From Nocardioides soli (GTDB taxonomy: Bacteria; Actinomycetota; Actinomycetes; Propionibacteriales; Nocardioidaceae): a stretch of 64,000 nt of DNA. The notes under the pieces were generated by a model. It worked only from the letters and a program-made list of their open reading frames with translations, searched no databases and had not been told where the DNA came from. Below are positions 62,231 to 64,000 of this stretch, in pieces; within the stretch, counting starts at the first letter, position 1, and every line of letters starts with the position of its first letter. The stretch lies in assembly GCF_014191495.1 (NCBI RefSeq), contig NZ_JACHWR010000001.1, positions 1,612,001 to 1,676,000 of the forward strand, read 5' to 3'. A program made the position numbers and the translations under genes.

Positions 62231-63076
62231 TCACACCACTCCCATCGGGTCGTCGGGGCCGGCCCTGAGGTGCGCGACCACCTCGACCGGGAGCGACGTC
62301 GCCGTCCGCACCCGCTCGATCGCCTCCTCCGGGAGGCTGGCCAGCACGCAGGTGCTCGCACCCGCCGAGGCGTCCAGGTCGATCGACGCCTCCGTCCGCA
62401 GCGTGACGGACAGGCCGACCGTCGCGGCGAGCTCGCCGACCTCGTACGCGACGCCCTTGCTGCCGACCGGCAGCAGCTCGTGGACCTCGGTCTCGAGCAG
62501 GGCGAGTACGTCGCGCGGGGCGGCGACGTCGGCGTCACCCTCGCGGTAGGGCACCCGGACGCCGTCCCGCGGCCGGCCGATGCACACGACGGCGTCGCCC
62601 GGACGGCTCGAGCCGAGCCGCATCTGCGCCACCGGCGCCCGCCCCACGACCGTCACCCCCACCCCGGTCTGCGAGGTCTCCATGTTGGTCTCGTCGCTCC
62701 CCCCGATCGGCGCGTCGCTGCCGATCTCCTCGAGCGCCCGCACGATGCCGGCGAGCACCCGCGACCCGTAGTCGTCGAGCGGCCCGCACAGGGTGTTCGT
62801 GACCAGGAACGGCCGGGCTCCGGTGGCGAGCACCTCCATCAGCGCCACCTTCGACGCGTTGTAGCCCGCCTCCTCGGGCGGGCGCTGGAGGAAGTCGTGC
62901 GGCAGCTCGCCGACGGACGCGTTGGAGTCGCACGCGACGACGTACAGCAGGCCGCCGTCGCCCCAGATCGTGAGGTCGCGGACCTGGCGGAGCCCGATGG
63001 GGTCCGGGCCCAGCACCAGACGCCCCGGGACGGGCGGCACGCGGCGGGGGTTGCGCACAGGCTGACCATGACTCAT
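62231..63076 (-). CDS. AIR synthase-like (PurM/ThiL/HypE superfamily) protein
   Basis: 281 residues. The N-terminal ATP-binding half has SNASVGELP and GGSDETNMETSQTGVGVTVVG in place of the PurM GTD/GV motifs; the C-terminal half has PGDAVVCIGRP. It lacks the Cys/Sec catalytic loop of SelD. The superfamily activates a substrate by ATP-dependent phosphorylation. ATG overlaps the stop of the ABC permease gene. Specific reaction unknown. Confidence 0.75.
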   Translation of the reverse strand: MSHGQPVRNPRRVPPVPGRLVLGPDPIGLRQVRDLTIWGDGGLLYVVACDSNASVGELPHDFLQRPPEEAGYNASKVALMEVLATGARPFLVTNTLCGPLDDYGSRVLAGIVRALEEIGSDAPIGGSDETNMETSQTGVGVTVVGRAPVAQMRLGSSRPGDAVVCIGRPRDGVRVPYREGDADVAAPRDVLALLETEVHELLPVGSKGVAYEVGELAATVGLSVTLRTEASIDLDASAGASTCVLASLPEEAIERVRTATSLPVEVVAHLRAGPDDPMGVV

Positions 63077-63900
63077 TTGACGGCTCCGTCGAGAAGGCCG
63101 CGGAAGAAGGTCCGCTGGGTGAGGACGTAGAGGAGGACGGCCGGGACCGCCACGATGAGCGAGGCCGCGGCGAGCGACGGCACGTCGGTGAGGTGCTGGC
63201 CCTGGAAGGACGCCAGCCCGAGCGCGACCGTCGGCGTGCTGCTGGCGCCACCCAGGATCAGGGGGACGAGGTACTCGTTCCAGGACGACAGGAAGGTCAG
63301 CATCATCAACGTGATCACGGCCGGCCGCGAGACCGGCAGGTAGATCGACCACAGGATGCGCAGCGAGCTCGCTCCGTCGAGCCGGGCGGCCTCGAGCAGC
63401 GTCGACGGGATCGACCGGAAGAACGACGTCATCCAGAAGACGCCGAAGCCCAGGTAGAGGCCGGCCTCGGCCAGGATCAGGCTGCGATAGCCGCCCAGCA
63501 GTCCCAGCTCCTGGAACTGGAAGTACATCGGGATCACGAGGGCGACGTACGGCGTGACGATGCCGGCCATGAAGACGTAGAGCAGCACCCGGTGACCGCG
63601 GAAGGGCAGCACGGCGAGCGCGAAGCCGGCGAGCACCGAGCAGGCCGTCACGATCGCCACCACCGCCGCCCCGACGATCAGCGTGGTGCGGAAGGCCGCG
63701 GAGAAGCCGCCGTTCTCCCAGGCCGTGGTGAACGTGCCCCAGTGCAGCTCGTCGGGCACCGAGAAGCCGTCGACCGGCGTGCCGGGCGGGAAGAACGCCG
63801 TCAGGCCGACCACGACCAGCGGCGCCAGCGTGATGAACGACCCGAGCAGCAGCACGCCGTACGTGAGGCCGTTCCGGGTCAGCCTGGCAGGGGTCATCAT
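63073..63900 (-). CDS. Carbohydrate ABC transporter permease (MalG type)
   Basis: 275 residues with six transmembrane helices. The EAA loop is EAARLDGASSLRILWSIYLP. The sequence belongs to the CUT1 family for sugars or nucleosides. It overlaps the partner permease upstream and the AIR-synthase-like gene downstream. Confidence 0.93.
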   Translation of the reverse strand: MMTPARLTRNGLTYGVLLLGSFITLAPLVVVGLTAFFPPGTPVDGFSVPDELHWGTFTTAWENGGFSAAFRTTLIVGAAVVAIVTACSVLAGFALAVLPFRGHRVLLYVFMAGIVTPYVALVIPMYFQFQELGLLGGYRSLILAEAGLYLGFGVFWMTSFFRSIPSTLLEAARLDGASSLRILWSIYLPVSRPAVITLMMLTFLSSWNEYLVPLILGGASSTPTVALGLASFQGQHLTDVPSLAAASLIVAVPAVLLYVLTQRTFFRGLLDGAVK

Positions 63901-64000
63901 GCGTCCTCCGATCGGCGGGCGAGGACGGCGGCCAGCCCCACCATCACGAAGAACACCACGATCGCGAGCGCGGAGGCCATGCCGAGCTGGCTGCGCACGA
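63897..64000 (-). CDS. ABC transporter permease, C-terminal end (truncated by window)
   Basis: Only the last 34 codons are visible, ending in VVFFVMVGLAAVLARRSEDA, a final transmembrane helix and charged tail typical of the MalF-type partner. The stop overlaps the next permease start. Confidence 0.8.
   Translation of the reverse strand, partial: VRSQLGMASALAIVVFFVMVGLAAVLARRSEDA

Noticed and set aside
62231..63076. Selenophosphate synthase (SelD)
   Set aside because: The catalytic Cys/Sec loop and the Lys that follows it are missing. Only the superfamily fold is supported.

Overview
The window is about 70% GC and almost fully coding. It comes from a high-GC Gram-positive actinobacterium. 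Mycothiol conjugate amidase (mca), a DUF4307 protein, a SigB/SigF-type sigma factor with an RsbW-like ATPase, and a DevS/DevR pair all point to Actinomycetia. The mix of genes and the dispersed palindromic repeats suggest Nocardioidaceae (Nocardioides-like); that genus-level guess is inference. No rRNA, tRNA, CRISPR array, insertion sequence or prophage was recognised. No gene-free stretch exceeds 300 bases; the longest are 42001-42263 (cydA promoter plus a repeat) and 42579-42794 (repeat cluster).

Layout. 1-2635: a truncated ThDP-dependent enzyme overlapped by a mandelate-racemase-type enolase-superfamily enzyme. 2653-7467: a nitrite reductase locus, a coupled minus-strand operon of regulator, NnrS-like membrane protein and an unusual three-part NirK, with a divergent DUF2249 gene. 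7516-12182: sigma-factor control (ATPase-PAS protein, sigma factor), mycothiol amidase with its small membrane partner, DUF4307, GreA. 12357-18821: secreted serine protease, threonine ammonia-lyase, AI-2E family permease, cystathionine gamma-synthase, a Doc/ribbon-helix-helix toxin-antitoxin pair, MsrA. 18912-28247: P450 with divergent TetR, several VOC proteins, a secreted beta-propeller-like protein, an ABC1/UbiB kinase, IMPACT/YigZ, TauE/SafE, and small secreted and membrane proteins. 28384-31837: a MoxR ATPase and VWA-protein pair.

32302-42000 is a coherent hypoxia and redox locus: universal stress protein, PNPOX-fold protein, DevS-like GAF kinase, DevR-like regulator, a CydD-CydC fusion, CydB and CydA. 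A near-consensus Rex operator overlaps the inferred cydA promoter. 42226-42778 is a cluster of palindromic repeats around a small GIY-YIG nuclease gene. 42795-45249 is a crotonase, thiolase and DUF35 operon behind a TetR-type palindrome. 45346-51912 holds cystathionine beta-synthase, an SGNH hydrolase, and an ABC transporter coupled to a two-component system. 52098-56286 holds a Bax-inhibitor-1 protein, a GH18 chitinase-like protein and a polytopic membrane protein.

56310-61336 holds a DUF4157 protein, an Afp15-like AAA+ ATPase and a 644-residue protein of effector type: an accessory and cargo module of the extracellular contractile injection system kind, without needle genes in view. A YbjN-like gene follows. 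61342-64000, on the same strand, carries a nucleoside phosphorylase, an AIR-synthase-like protein and sugar ABC permeases that look like one uncharacterised catabolic unit.

Many convergent gene pairs are separated by long perfect inverted repeats without U-tracts, which look like the local style of bidirectional terminator. Two dispersed repeat families are present. One shows base-pair covariation between copies in its hairpin stem.
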